Notes: generated by a model from the sequence alone, not told the origin. DNA of 64,000 nt from Hevea brasiliensis (GCF_030052815.1 NC_079505.1:30682287-30746286), one strand, 5' to 3'; positions 12,331-23,760 are shown, counted from the stretch's first letter. Made by a program: numbers and translations.

Positions 12331-13489
12331 TTAATTTAAGTATGTATGTTTTATTTAATTGTTAAATAGTGATATGCATGATGGATGATCATGGACTATA
12401 AAAGACCAATGTGATTGGATTTATTTCTTTTATGTTTCTTTGGGATTGTAAATTAATTAATTAATTTTAATTTATTTTGGGCATATATTATTAAGCTTGT
12501 AATAATTTTTGGATTGTAATTTCATTTATTTATGTTCTTGTAAATTCGCCTTGGTATGCCAAGGATTACTATGTAATATTGGATTGCAAGAAATTCAAGG
12601 AGGTCAAGAGCATTGGTGGGACCAGTGGGAGGAATTCAAGATCAAGTGTTGATTATGTACTTCTTCAGCAACTCTTGTAAAATGAATGAATGAAATGCAC
12701 CTAGGAATGCCCTGATTCAATTCTTGGTGGCTCAGAATTGAATCCCTTAGAAAGTCCATGATCATACCATATTTACTGCTTATCCATGAATGCATGAGAT
12801 GTATGGGAATGTATGCAATTATATGATATATGCATGCTAAATGGATAATGTGCAAAGTGAGACCTTAATAATAATTAGAATGACCATAAAATCTTCCAAA
12901 CAAATGATTAAGTTGAAAATGCTATAATTAAAGTAATTATAACATAGGCCCTCCATTGGGGCAATTATTTTAAGAAATTTTAAATAGTTGCATGAGATGC
13001 AATTAATTTAAGAGATTTTCTTAAGAATAATTGTTAAGCATGAGATGTTGTAAATATGTAAATGGTTTCGTGGCCAATATTGGATGTACCTGAGGACATT
13101 AAAATTATTTGCATAATTACTGGCTCAATGGGATCAACTTAACTAATGCAAGATAAGTCAATAATGGATGTACCTGAGATTTTGAGCATTAGGGGCTAGG
13201 TAAAGGATTGAACCTCACATGAGATGTGATGGGCAAGGAGTTGCTCACTTATAGTTTATTGTAATTCCAATAATGGATATACTTGAGGATGATCAATAGA
13301 ATTATAAGAATTCAATCACCCACTAGAAATCCATCCAATTAGGATTTCCGTTTCCTACTTTGGAAGTGTAGGATTCGCTAAGTTAGTGGGAGGACCAATT
13401 TGATTAAAAGACCATAATCATTTTGGTTAATTACATGATACATTTACTAATTAATCTGATTATTTTTTGTAGTTAATTTTCTGATAAAA
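12331..13489 (+). other. Remainder of copia A2 leader
   Basis: Non-coding and AT-rich, matching 1-760 of A1 and 38040-39202 of A3. It contains the repeated TGGATGTACCTGAG-type phrase and ends at the gag ATG. Confidence 0.75.
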
Positions 13490-14353
13490 ATGAGCACAAA
13501 ACAACCACCACCATCTAATATCCTTGCAAGCATACTTGATCACAATAGGTTGACTGGACCTAATCTGTCTGATTGGCTAAGAAATTTGAAACTTGTCCTG
13601 AATCTTGAACATATAGGATATGTTCTAGATTCAAATGTTCCTGGTCCCTTACCTCCAGAGGCCACACAAGAGGAACATGATACTTTGGACAAGTGGAAGG
13701 AGCATGATATGAGAGCTAAGTGTTACATGCTTGCTTCCATGAGTAATGAGTTACAGAAGCAACATGAGAACATGCAGAGTGCGAGTGAGATCCTCCTTCA
13801 CCTACAAGAGTTGTATGGTGAGCACAGCAGGAATGCTAGGTATGAGATATCTAGACAACTATTCCGTATGAGGATGTCTGAGGGACAGAATGTTGGGGAT
13901 CATATCCACAAGATGATTCGGCTGATTGAGTAGTTGGAACATCTTGACTTCAACATGGATTTCCAACTACAGACGGATTTGATCCTTCAGTCCCTTCCTG
14001 AGTCTTTTGGGAATTTTGTGACAAATTTCCATATGACTAAACAGGAATGCACCTTAGCTGGTTTACTCAACATGCTGGTTATTGCCCAAAAGAATATGCC
14101 AGGCAATAAAGGAAAAGAGGTAGCTTTGGTTGCATCTTCTTCTGCTGGAAAGTCCAACAAGAAGAAGGGCAATAGGAAAAAGAAACCTCAGATTCCTGGT
14201 CCTTCCAAGAAAATAGCTAAACAGAAAAGGAAGACCAAAGCTGACAAAGGCAAAGGAAAGTGTTTCCACTGCCAACAGGAAAGTGTTTCCATTGAAAACA
14301 GGAAAGTGTTTCCATTGTCAGTAAGAAAGTGTTTCCACTGGCCAGAGTATAGT
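13490..14353 (+). pseudogene. gag: Copia A2 gag with deleted zinc knuckle
   Basis: It starts MSTKQPPPSNILASILDHN and follows the A1 gag closely. One in-frame TAG at 13931 replaces a glutamine; otherwise the frame is open from 13490 through gag and onward to 14794. The basic tail (KSNKKKGNRKKK) is intact. After KGKCFHC the knuckle is lost: the next 90 bases are four copies of a 23-24 bp unit, and the frame then runs straight into integrase. The product would be a gag-integrase fusion without a complete nucleic-acid-binding knuckle and without protease. A3 has the same junction. Confidence 0.88.
14255..14347 (+). repeat. Four tandem half-zinc-knuckle units at the deletion junction in A2
   Basis: Units at 14255, 14278, 14301 and 14325 each read about GGAAAGTGTTTCCACTGCCA, encoding the first half of a knuckle (CFHC) in the gag frame. 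The array sits exactly where about 420 bases present in A1 are missing. A3 has three units at 39954-40018. Confidence 0.85.
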
Positions 14354-17031
14354 AATCTAAATGAATGCAATGCCATGGTGAAAACCAACTCAAGTTCAAA
14401 ATATATTTGGCACTTAAGGTTATGTCATGTTGCAGAAGATAGGATTGCAAAATTGGAGAAAATGGAGATTCTATCCTCATTGGGCTCTGAGCCTACTCCA
14501 ACTTGTGAATCTTGCCTTCAGGGCAAAATGACTAGATCACCCTTTGTTGGACAAGGGCTAAGAGCTGAAAATATTTTGGAGCTAATACATAGTGATGTAT
14601 GTGGTCCATTTAAAGAAATGGTTAGAGGGGGCTTTCATTATTTTATTACCTTTACTGATGATAAATCAAGGTTTGGGTATTTGTATTTGATGAAATACAA
14701 ACATGAATCTTTTGAAAAGTTCAAAGAATTTAAATCTGAAGTAGAAAATCAAACAGGAAAGAATATTAAAGCTTCGATCAGATCGTGGAGGTGAATATTT
14801 GAGTACTGAATTTGATGAATACTTGAGAGAGCATGGCATTGTTTCTCAGCTGACTCCTCCAGGAACGCCACAGCTGAATGGTGTATCCGAAAGGAGAAAT
14901 CGTACTATTGGATATGGTACGTAGTATGATGAGCTATACCGATATGCCAATCTTCTTTGGGATTTGCATTAGAATCACTTTGTATATTCGAATAGGATTC
15001 CATCAAAATCAGTTTCTTCCACACCTTATGAGATATGGCATGGAAGAAAACCAAGTCTTAAGCATGTTAAGATTTGGGGTTGTCCAGCTTATATCAAAAA
15101 GCTGAACACTGATAAATTGGAGACCAGATCAGAAAAAGGTCGATTTGTTGGATATCCAAAAGATAGTTTTGGATATTATTTTTATTTGCCTACTTCACAA
15201 AAAGGTTGTGATAAGTAGAGATGCCACATTTCTTGAACAACAGTTTGTTCAAGAAGGAGGCAAAGGAAGGAAAATAGAGTTAGAATTGGAGAATTCTGAC
15301 CAACCAACAGATCAGATGGATATAGATCCATCTAGTCAACCAATACCCGTTGATGAAACATCTACAGCTGTTCCTCGTAGAACAACAAGGGTATCTCACC
15401 CACCAGTGAGATATGGTTTTCTTCATGAAGAAGAATAAGAGTTGTCTACTCATGAAGAAGTAGATCATGGAGATGATCCACTTACCTATGAAGAAGCTAT
15501 ATCAGATATAGACTCTTCAAAATGGATTGAAGCTATGAAATCCGGGATTGATTCCATGTATAAGAATCAAGTTTGGGATCTTGTTGACCCACCTGAAGGT
15601 ATTATACCTATAGGGAACAAATGGGTTTTCAAGAAGAAAATTGGTTCTGATGGAAAGGTAGAGACCTATAAGGCAAGGCTAGTAGCGAAAGGGTTTCGCC
15701 AAAGGCAAGGAATCGACTATGAGGAGACTTTCTTGCCTGTTGCCATGCTTAAATCAATTAGGATTTTATTAGCAATAGCTGCATACTATGATTATGAGAT
15801 TTGGCAGATGGATGTCAAAACAGCTTTTCTCAATGGATACATTGAAGAAAACATTTTCATGGAACAACCTAGGGGATTTGAATCCCAAGATGGTTCCAAG
15901 GTATGCAAGCTCAAGCGATCCATTTATAGGTTGAAACATCCGTTTTGATGAAGCCATTAAATCCTTTGGTTTTATCAAAAATGAGGATGAGCCATGTGTA
16001 TATAAGAAGGTTAGTGACAGTGCTATCACTTTCCTTGTCTTATATGTGGATGACATACTGTTGATGGGTAATGACACAGGTATGTTGACGACTATAAAGG
16101 TTTGGTTGTCAAATACATTCTCCATGAAAGACTTAGGGGAGGCAACCTATATTCTTGGGATTCACATCTATAGAGATAGAGTGAAAAGAATAATTGGTTT
16201 ATCCCAATGTCTATACTTGGAAAAGGTGTTAAAGAGGTTTAACATGCTTGATTCCAAGAGAGGATTGTTACCAGTGAGACATGGTATCCATCTTTCTAAA
16301 GAGATGTCTCCAAAGACACCTGAAGTAAGAGATAAGATGGCCAAGATTCCATATGCTTCGGCTATTGGAAGTTTAATGTATGCAATATTGTGTACTAGGC
16401 TGCATATCGCATATGCTGTTAGTTTGACTAGCAGGTATCAATCCAATCCAGGTTTGGAACATCGATAGATACAAGAATATTCTTAAGTACTTGAGAAGAA
16501 CTAAGGATTTATTCTTGATTTATGGAGGTGGAGACTTGCAATTGGATGGTTATACTGATTCTGATTTCCAATCAGATATCGATGATAGAAAGTCTACCTC
16601 TGGATATGTGTTCATTTGTAATGGAGGTGCAGTCAGTTGGAAGAGTTCCAAAGAGAGCACGACTGCAGATTCCACTACAGAGGCTGAGTATATTGCTGCA
16701 TTAGATGCTCTGCAAAAGAAGCTGTTTGGATAATGAAGTTCGTGACAGAACTTACAATAGTTCATTCCATTGAGTCAGCAGTTCCACTGCACTGTGACAA
16801 CAATGGAGCAGTCATACAGGCTAAGGAACTAAGGTCTCACCCAAAATCCAAACACATAGAAAGGCACTACCACATTATCAGAGATATAGTTGGGCAAGGC
16901 GATATAGCCATGCAGAAAAATAACATCGGCTGAAAAATCCAGCTGATCCATTCACTAAGCTTTTGTCACAAGCTCAGTTAGATCGACATCTTGAGAAGAT
17001 GGATCTAAGGTATTGTAATGAATGGCTCTAG
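14354..17031 (+). pseudogene. pol: Copia A2 pol without protease, broken
   Basis: GAG-pre-integrase (LCHVAED, CESCLQGKM) and the first half of the integrase core are in frame with gag to 14794. There a two-base deletion relative to A1 (after ATTAAAGCT) shifts the frame. The reverse transcriptase is open in 15442-15948 (WVFKKKIG, QMDVKTAFLNGYIEE). A deletion of about 20 bases between short repeats near 15930 then removes KQASRSW-type sequence. YVDD is still encoded near 16046. RNase H runs from about 16490 (YTDSDF, TEAEYIA) with further frameshifts near 16470, 16710 and 16920. The last residues NEWL end at the TAG at 17029. No protease motif exists anywhere in the copy. Confidence 0.9.
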
Positions 17032-17032
17032 T

Positions 17033-17045
17033 GCTAGTGGGAGAT
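17033..17045 (+). other. Polypurine tract of copia A2
   Basis: GCTAGTGGGAGAT between the pol stop and the 3' LTR start at 17046, identical to A1 and A3. Confidence 0.75.
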
Positions 17046-18871
17046 TGTTAGTAGTATGCCCTAGAGCATATCATTTAGTATGTATCTTGTACATATTTTT
17101 ATTAATAAAAGGCATTTCCACTTTTCCGTTTATATAATATATTTATGTGTAATAGAAAAGGTCCATTGATATTTTGTTAGAAATATTATTCTTAAGTTGT
17201 TAAGAATATGAGTGACAATATTTCTAGCACGAAGTATCATAAATAGGTTCACAATCGAGGATACTTCATAATAAGGACATGACTTATCCAGAAAGATTGT
17301 ATTCATGTTTGTTCCCAAGTTATTTATATGAGATATAAATAAGATGGAATGGTGAGTCTCATGCCATATAACAAACATGATAGGCACTTATAAATGATAA
17401 GTAGGTCGAACCAGTGACACTTATGACAAGCACATGGAGTTTACTCTTGTCAATGTTTTGTCATAAATCATATCAGTGCATATAATCTTTAGACCTGAGA
17501 TAGCACAGTTATCTTGTATATAGGTAGTTTGAGTTTGATACTGATTTCATACTTGTACTGTGTATGGGTATATGGGCATGTGTTGGCTTCTACTAGTTAT
17601 ATATGGAGGTAGGTGTTGATCAAGATGGAATCTGTTCCTCTAAGTAAATAGAGATAAAATCCTATGTTCATTTAATTGTTCTTGATGTTTCAAGTTCCTG
17701 GCCAAGACAGATAGATTTATTCAGAAAAGAGTTTCTGATGAGAAAATCTTTTTAATCAAGAATTGGAATTAAAAGAGAACATAATATTCATAGCAAATGG
17801 AGTTTGACATAAACCATGACTCCAGCTTGAGTTGGGATTTTGTAACAGAGAAATTCTAGTGCATGGTAACATATGATTATAGGTTCATTTAAGGTAAACC
17901 TTATTACTAATTGGGTGGCCATGGCATGCTATGCTAGGTGTTAACCATGGTCTATGAGGTTCATAAAATGATTTAGAGAAATCATTTATGGTAAGAAAGA
18001 GTTCTGATAATATTAAGAGTTGATATCATGTCTCATTGCCAATTAATGATGAGCCTAGTAAGTCACACACATACACAAGTTATCACCTAATTAAATATGA
18101 TTTAATTAATTAATTAAAGAGTTTAATTGATTAATTAAATAGGTTTGATTTGCAATTAGATTGCAAAGTCCCTAGCATGACTTGAAACCAAATCTAGATT
18201 ATTGGATGTATAATATAAGTTAAATTTATATTTAAATTGTTTAAATATGAATTTAATTAATGAAAAATTAATTAATAGAGATTAATTAATTAATTTATAC
18301 TTGATATAAATTAATTAGAAGAAGAAAAATAATTATTTTGGGTTGAGAACTCAAAATTAAGACACAGGGGCATTTTGGTCATTTTGCAGTGTAACACGTG
18401 GCACCATGAGATGGTGACACATGGCATAACACATAAGCTTGCCAAATGTTTTTTAATCATGTAAGATGATTAAAATCAAGATTAAATATAAGTTTGACAC
18501 TTGGCACAATGTGATTGGGTCACTTAAACCTAGAGCTAATCAAAGGGTGACATGTGGCAAGGGTTTAATGTGTTAACCTAGCTATTTAAGTGATGTTATG
18601 AGAAAATAAAATACAACTAGCAGCCACACTCCTTTGTCACGCCATTTTGCAGCCCTCCCTCTATTCTTCTTCATCTCTCATCAATTCAAAGAGATTAGCC
18701 ATCAATCTCTTGAATTAAAAACACTAGAAATTATTTCTAGTGTCCTGTTTACATCTCTAATCTCTTAAAAGGCAGAACTTGAATTTCTAATTAATAGAAA
18801 AGGCTTTAGAAGCTGTTCAAGGGCTGCCATAGGTGTTCTTGGTGTGGACAAGCTAGAGGGACAACATCTGA
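17046..18871 (+). repeat. 3' LTR of copia A2, left part
   Basis: Starts TGTTAGTAGT and matches the 5' LTR through the two hairpins. It is interrupted after ACAACATCTGA by the B1 element. The last five bases TCTGA (18867-18871) are the left target duplication of B1. Confidence 0.93.
18867..18871 (+). repeat. Left target-site duplication of element B1
   Basis: TCTGA here and TCTGA at 27221-27225. The uninterrupted 5' LTR of A2 has ACATCTGGTGTCC once, which confirms the insertion point. Confidence 0.9.
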
Positions 18872-19911
18872 TCTAACACCCTCCCGGTAGCAACTCCGTA
18901 CATTCTACTGTTCCGGTGACCGGTGTCGGTCCGGACAGCTAGAACGTCCGGAAAAATATTTAAACTAAAGTCAAGAACCAAAATTAACTCAAATATTAAT
19001 AAGAAAAATTTAGGAAAAATTTTAGAAATAAAATACAACCAAGTCAAATGAGCCGGTGCCCAAGCGATGGGTAACTCAGAAGAAAGTTGCGGTTCTTGCA
19101 ACGAGGAGCCCTAGACCCGGGAAAAAATTCATAAAATAATTTTTGGGACTCCAGAGAAGGGTCATTGAGATTCCTATGGCATTAGAATGCCAAGAAAATA
19201 TTTAGAAAAATTTTTCAATCGGTACAGACAATTTTAACCGTTAAGCCAAACGGAGGGCATTTTGGTCATTTCGCCTTCAGAGACGATTTTTGGCCGACTT
19301 GTCCAGTTGACTAAATAATTATTATGACATAAAATATGAATTATTGTTGATGAAAAATTAATTTGAAGTTAGTAGAAGAGAAAAGAAAAGAAAATACAAT
19401 AAAATGCCAATTATGACATATTATGAGGTCATTTAAAATTGTCCACCAATCACAATTAATTAACCATCAAATTAACTAATAAAAAGAGTCAAAAGAGACC
19501 AAAGAATTAAAAAGCAAACAGCAGCCCTTCTTCTCCTTCAAAAACGTTTTTCACCTCCTCCCTCACTCCTCCATTAACAAACTTTCTAAAGCTTCAATTT
19601 CCATGCTTTCCTCACCCCAAAACCCTAAGTCCCTTCACTAAAAACTTGTCTCTACCTCTTGGGAAGTGTTTGGCAGCCTAGAAAGGGAAAGAAAGTGAAG
19701 ATTAACTTGGGAAAATTCTGCCCTACAAGAGGTTAGTGCACATATATACTTAAAACTCTTTAATCCCATGCTAGAGACTTGAAACAAGTATGAATTTGTA
19801 ACTTAAATGAATAAAAGTTATGTGTATGTCCACCATGATTTTTGGCAGCCCTAAAGAAGGAACATGATTGAGTATCTTGATGGACTTAGAGTGAACTAGA
19901 GAGTATGTTTA

Positions 19912-19914
<3 letters not shown>

Positions 19915-19968
<54 letters not shown>
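19915..19968 (+). repeat. TA microsatellite in B1 5' LTR
   Basis: About 27 TA units; the 3' LTR has about 32 at 24780-24843. The difference arose after insertion. The frame that reads it as a tyrosine-isoleucine run is not a gene. Confidence 0.95.
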
Positions 19969-19971
<3 letters not shown>

Positions 19972-20207
19972 AGGAATGAAAGTGATTAATTGAGGTAGTT
20001 GTGAAAATTTATAATGGAAATTAGGGTTTTGAGGTGTGAAACTTGGATTTAGCTTATGAAATTGTGAAAGAACATTATAAGGGTCAATTAGTGACCATTT
20101 TAGGTAAATTGACCACAATTTGGACTGAAATATAGCATGGCAAAGTGAATGAGTAGGCTGCCTTGTAAGTGCAGCAGGGTGACTGAAATTTCAGTCCACT
20201 TGGACTG

Positions 20208-20810
20208 CCATATCTTGGGCTGTGTTGGTCCAATTGGTGTTTGGCCAATTGGACATGAAACTAGGCTTATAATGGCACATTTTTTCTGAAGAAACCATGC
20301 CCAAAAGACCAAAGCAAGAGGACCAAAAGTTGGTCCCAATCCGGATACCCTGCAAACAGCCCCTGCAGAATGACCAAATAAACAGTAACTGTTCATTTGG
20401 CCATAACTCACTGTAGAATGGTCAAATTGACCTGAAATTTTTACAGCAATAAGATATGATATAGAAAAACAACTTTCATGAAGAACATTACCCCAAATTA
20501 TGCCATTAACCCATTCAAATTATTGAACAAAGTTGAGTTATCAAACCTGCAACTCTGCAGATTTACATTTGAACAGTAATGTTTGGATGGCTATAACTCT
20601 CTCTAGAAAACTCGGATTTAGGCGATTCTTGAACCGATGGAAACCTAAGGCATGGTAGAACATTTCATATGAAGAAAGTTAGACCAAATTATGAACTTAA
20701 CTTGGTCAAATTCGACCAAAGTTGGACCAAAATCTGCCAAAACCCAAAATTTCAGCGATAATTGATGCAGTGAACAGTAAACTTATTTTGGCCATAACTT
20801 GAGCTACAAA
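20208..20810 (+). repeat. Diverged LTR-internal repeats with a period of about 195 bp
   Basis: The phrase GGCCATAACT or a close variant occurs near 20208, 20400, 20589 and 20791. It is followed by variable sequence and then ACCTGAAATTT- or ATGAAGAAAGTT-type phrases, and is often preceded by GAACAGTAA. The 3' LTR and the solo LTR B2 share the pattern. Confidence 0.6.
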
Positions 20811-21221
20811 ACTCCAAATGGAGTGATTCAAAAAAAGAAATTCAACTAGACAAAATAAGGAATAACTTTCATGTTTATCGTTTCCTCAAATTCTCACTAC
20901 AACAGTGCTTAATGGAATAGTAAAGTTAAGCTTCAAAAACTAAAAATTTTGTTTCCCTTGGTTTAAGCTTAGAAATGGTAATGGTGATCACTTCCAACAA
21001 GTTTTAAATGAAAAATGTGGTATGTTTGAAGTGCCAAAGCCAATGTACCTACTTTCTATGCAAAAGTCAACTTTTTGTTTGACTAATGAAGTGAATAGTA
21101 ACAACAAAACTTGAAATTCAAAAATGTGAAACTTAAAAATGCAAAATGCCCTAGTAGGCCTAATGTGATTGGTTTAGATAGTTTGGCATGCCAATAGGGT
21201 ATTGTTTTAGCTGTACTGCGA

Positions 21222-21305
21222 AAGGCTTTATGCCTGTATTCATGGCTTTATGCCCGTATTCATGGCTTTTATGCCCGATTATGTGATATCATGGCTTTTT
21301 AGCCA
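21222..21305 (+). repeat. GGCTTTATGCC minisatellite in B1 5' LTR
   Basis: Units of about 21-22 bases (GGCTTTATGCCYGTATTCAT), each with an internal inverted repeat GGC...GCC. The 3' LTR (26099-26202) has one more unit. Confidence 0.85.
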
Positions 21306-21678
21306 TACTGACTGCATACGTGGTAGACGTTCTGCGTCCCATGGTATGACGGCCCGAGGCACCGCGGTGTCCAGTGCCAACGACCCGTTATCCAGTCCAG
21401 TCGTCCAGTATAGGTTACTTGGGCATGGAAAAGTATAACTGTGATTGAACTAATTATTAAAGAAAATACGAAAATTAAGAATCAGGAATGATTACAAAAA
21501 TACAAAGAAGCTCAAGATCATGAAGAAAATAATTAACAAAATGCATGAAGAAGTTAATATCATAAAACATGATTAGCCCTCGACTAAACAATAAGTTAGT
21601 AATTATTCATTTCTTATGAACACAATAGCAAGGAAATTATTATTTTTATTTGCATATTATATTTTCTTGTATTATTTG

Positions 21679-21703
21679 CACCACTAAGCTTTATGCTTAG
21701 CGC
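21679..21703 (+). other. Conserved LTR stem-loop, B1 5' LTR copy
   Basis: GCACCACTAAGC, loop TTTAT, GCTTAGCG: a six-base-pair stem CTAAGC/GCTTAG with a five-base loop. It is followed at once by CGCGT...ACGCG, a second short stem. Related stems occur in LTR families C and D with compensatory changes. Confidence 0.7.
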
Positions 21704-22288
21704 GTCGCTTTTGCAACGCGTAGGTACTGAAGATTTGGACAGAGGGCCCAGTAGACCACAGATTCGGTAAGGCAGTTCACAGTTCTGCATAGTGTCCGTG
21801 TCACCTCACCATCCACAGTGCATTGGTAGGACACTAGGTTTCATTTTGACATTTTGTAACTAATTTCTATTTTCTCATATGTATTTGAACTTATGGAATG
21901 TATTTTGAGGTTCATGTAAATAATGAAAAATCGTATTAATGAATGTAAAAGTGAATGTTTATCTGTGATTTATACATGATATCACATGAGATGAATGATT
22001 GAGAAATGAATGGTGAAAAATGTTGAGATTTTGATATTGAAGTTTGAGAGTGATGAGATGATTGAATATGATCATAGGAAGTGTTTTTCACAGGTTCCGA
22101 AGAACTGTTTTCTCCATTTTTAGCCGGTACTTTGCCGGATTTTCTATAAAATTCTCGGAACCTCAAATAAATTATAATTTCGATAAATGGCTTAAATAAA
22201 TTATATTTCACAAGTTATATTCAAAAGGAAGAATAAAAATGAATTAAGATAAAATAGAGTGCTCCGGCACACTGAGTGGCATAACTTG

Positions 22289-22309
22289 CTCGGCTACACT
22301 GTAGTCGGG
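22289..22309 (+). other. Near-terminal palindrome in B1 LTR
   Basis: CTCGGCTACACTGTAGTCGGG is a near-perfect palindrome 14 bases from the LTR end. It recurs in the 3' LTR (27186-27206) and in the solo LTR B2 on the other strand (near 55068). Confidence 0.75.
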
Positions 22310-22328
22310 TAAGGGGTGTCACATTTAG

Positions 22329-22343
22329 TGGTATCAGAGCACG
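22329..22343 (+). other. Primer-binding site of B1, initiator tRNA-Met type
   Basis: TGGTATCAGAGCACG lies five bases after the LTR. This is the usual plant tRNA-Met complement for copia elements and many chromoviruses. Confidence 0.9.
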
Positions 22344-22450
22344 GTTTAGGCGTTTCTGGGCCTAGATTGAGTCCATACCATGCATTGCATTTGTAAGAGT
22401 CGAGGTGACACTAATGCAGATCTGTTTGTCTTTCTTATTTTGAATAGGAT

Positions 22451-23662
22451 ATGGACCCTTCATCACAGAGAGCAGTCGAGGAGGAAGTGGAGAGTCATGC
22501 TCCACCTGTAGCAGCTGAGACTGGGGGTAGGGGAGAACCTACTCCACCAGCTCAAGCAGAGCCTGCTCAGCCTCCACAGGCCATGTTCCAGCAAATGGCC
22601 GATTTCTTTAGACAAATGGCCGGAGTAATGCCAGCACCACCACCACCAGCTCCACAGCAGAAATCACACCTGGAAAGGCTAAGAAAGTTTGGAGCAGTGG
22701 ACTTCTATGGTAAGAGAGAAGATGATTCTCATTGCGGTAGAAAATTGGTTGAACAGGCAGTGCGAATTCTAAAACAACTCCATTGCACTCGAGCAAAACT
22801 TGGAATCTGTATCTCTGCAAGACGATGCATATGAATGGTGGGACGCCGTGTCCATGAAGTGCAGCCGAGAAATAGTGACTTGGGACTTCTTTATCTCTGA
22901 ATTTAAGAAGAAATATGTGGGTACTGATACCTAGAAGAGAGAAGAAGAGAGTTTATTAACTCGAGCGAGACAGGTTGTCGGTGGCAGTATGAGAAGGAAT
23001 TCGTAAGATTGAGCCGCTATGGAAGGGAGATAGTCCCTAATGAAGCTGAAAGGTGTAAGAGATTTGAAGAGGGATTAAATGATAATATAAAGATCATGAT
23101 CACTGCCTTGGGGATCACAGACTTCGCCAAGTTAGTGGAAGCTGCATTAAAAGTGGAGAAAGTGAGAATAAATGAACAAAATAGGAAAGATAGGCAGTGT
23201 AAGAGGGAATTTGGGCCAGGACAGTCAAGTATACCAACTGGTAGTAAGAAGTTTAAGGGTTCTAGTTCACAAGATCAGACACAGGGCCACAGAGGCCAGA
23301 TTGGAATATTTATAGCTAGTTCCCCAGGCACAACAACAAGGGGATCAACCCCAGTGCCTGAATGTATGCATTGTGGTAGAAGACACAGAGGGGAGTGTCG
23401 ATTGTTAACTAGAGAGTGTTTCAAGTGTGGGGCTACGGATCATTTCATAAGAGATTGCCCTCAGAGGAGTGGTTCAATAGCTCCGGTACAAGTTAATAGA
23501 CCTTTCCCTATAGTTCAAAGGGGTAAAAGATCGGGTAGAGCAGAAATGGCTGACATTTCACAGAAGATTGTTTCTGAGACAGTTGAAAAGCCCGAAGTCA
23601 GGGTGGCACCACAAGTATATGCTATGGAAGCTCAGGAAGAGCCAAACCTGCATAATCGATGA
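22451..23662 (+). pseudogene. gag: B1 gag (chromovirus type), frameshifted
   Basis: The protein begins MDPSSQRAVEEEVESHAPP after a 127-base leader. A proline/glutamine-rich N-terminal region leads to LERLRKFGAVDFYGKRED. A frame disturbance then runs from about 22720 to 22990, where matching pieces (DDAYEWWDAV, FKKKYVG) lie in another frame and a TAG follows. The original frame resumes at 23009 with RLSRYGREIVPNEAERCKRF and RFEEGLND-type sequence. A double zinc knuckle is seen at CMHCGRRHRGEC and CFKCGATDHFIRDC (about 23365-23462). The protein ends AMEAQEEPNLHNR, close to where the protease would begin in full chromoviruses. The domain would form particles and bind RNA. With the frameshifts this copy cannot make a whole gag. 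Confidence 0.88.
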
Positions 23663-23760
23663 GGCGATACAAGGAAGTGAAGAAACAAGAAGGTAGCAAC
23701 TCCCCGATTACTTAAGTCAGGTAAATTTCGAGGAAGAAATTTAAATTAGAGGGGAAGAGT
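23663..23760 (+). other. B1 region between gag and 3' LTR with polypurine tract
   Basis: The short sequence GGTAAATTTCGAGGAAGAAA, then AGAGGGGAAGAG at 23748-23759, sits directly before the LTR start at 23761. It resembles the extreme 3' end of chromovirus pol, which suggests that one internal deletion removed all the enzymes. Confidence 0.65.

Larger units (their letters stand above)
18872..22323 (+). repeat. 5' LTR of B1
   Basis: Starts TCTAACACCC (the 3' LTR has TGTAACACCC, so the terminal TG has mutated) and ends GGGGTGTCACA. The termini form a near-perfect 10-base inverted repeat. Inside are a TA microsatellite, spaced GGCCATAACT-type repeats, a GGCTTTATGCC minisatellite, a stem-loop at 21679 and a terminal palindrome at 22289. 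Confidence 0.93.

Noticed and set aside
19915..19968. The TA run as a possible origin or regulatory signal
   Set aside because: It is a simple microsatellite present in both LTRs with different lengths, and needs no other explanation.
20100..20411. A frame of about 100 residues antisense to LTR B, recurring at 25158-25343 and, in B2, at 57674-57991
   Set aside because: The frame is shortened in the B1 3' LTR and arises from the GGCCATAACT-type repeats. There is no sign of coding constraint.
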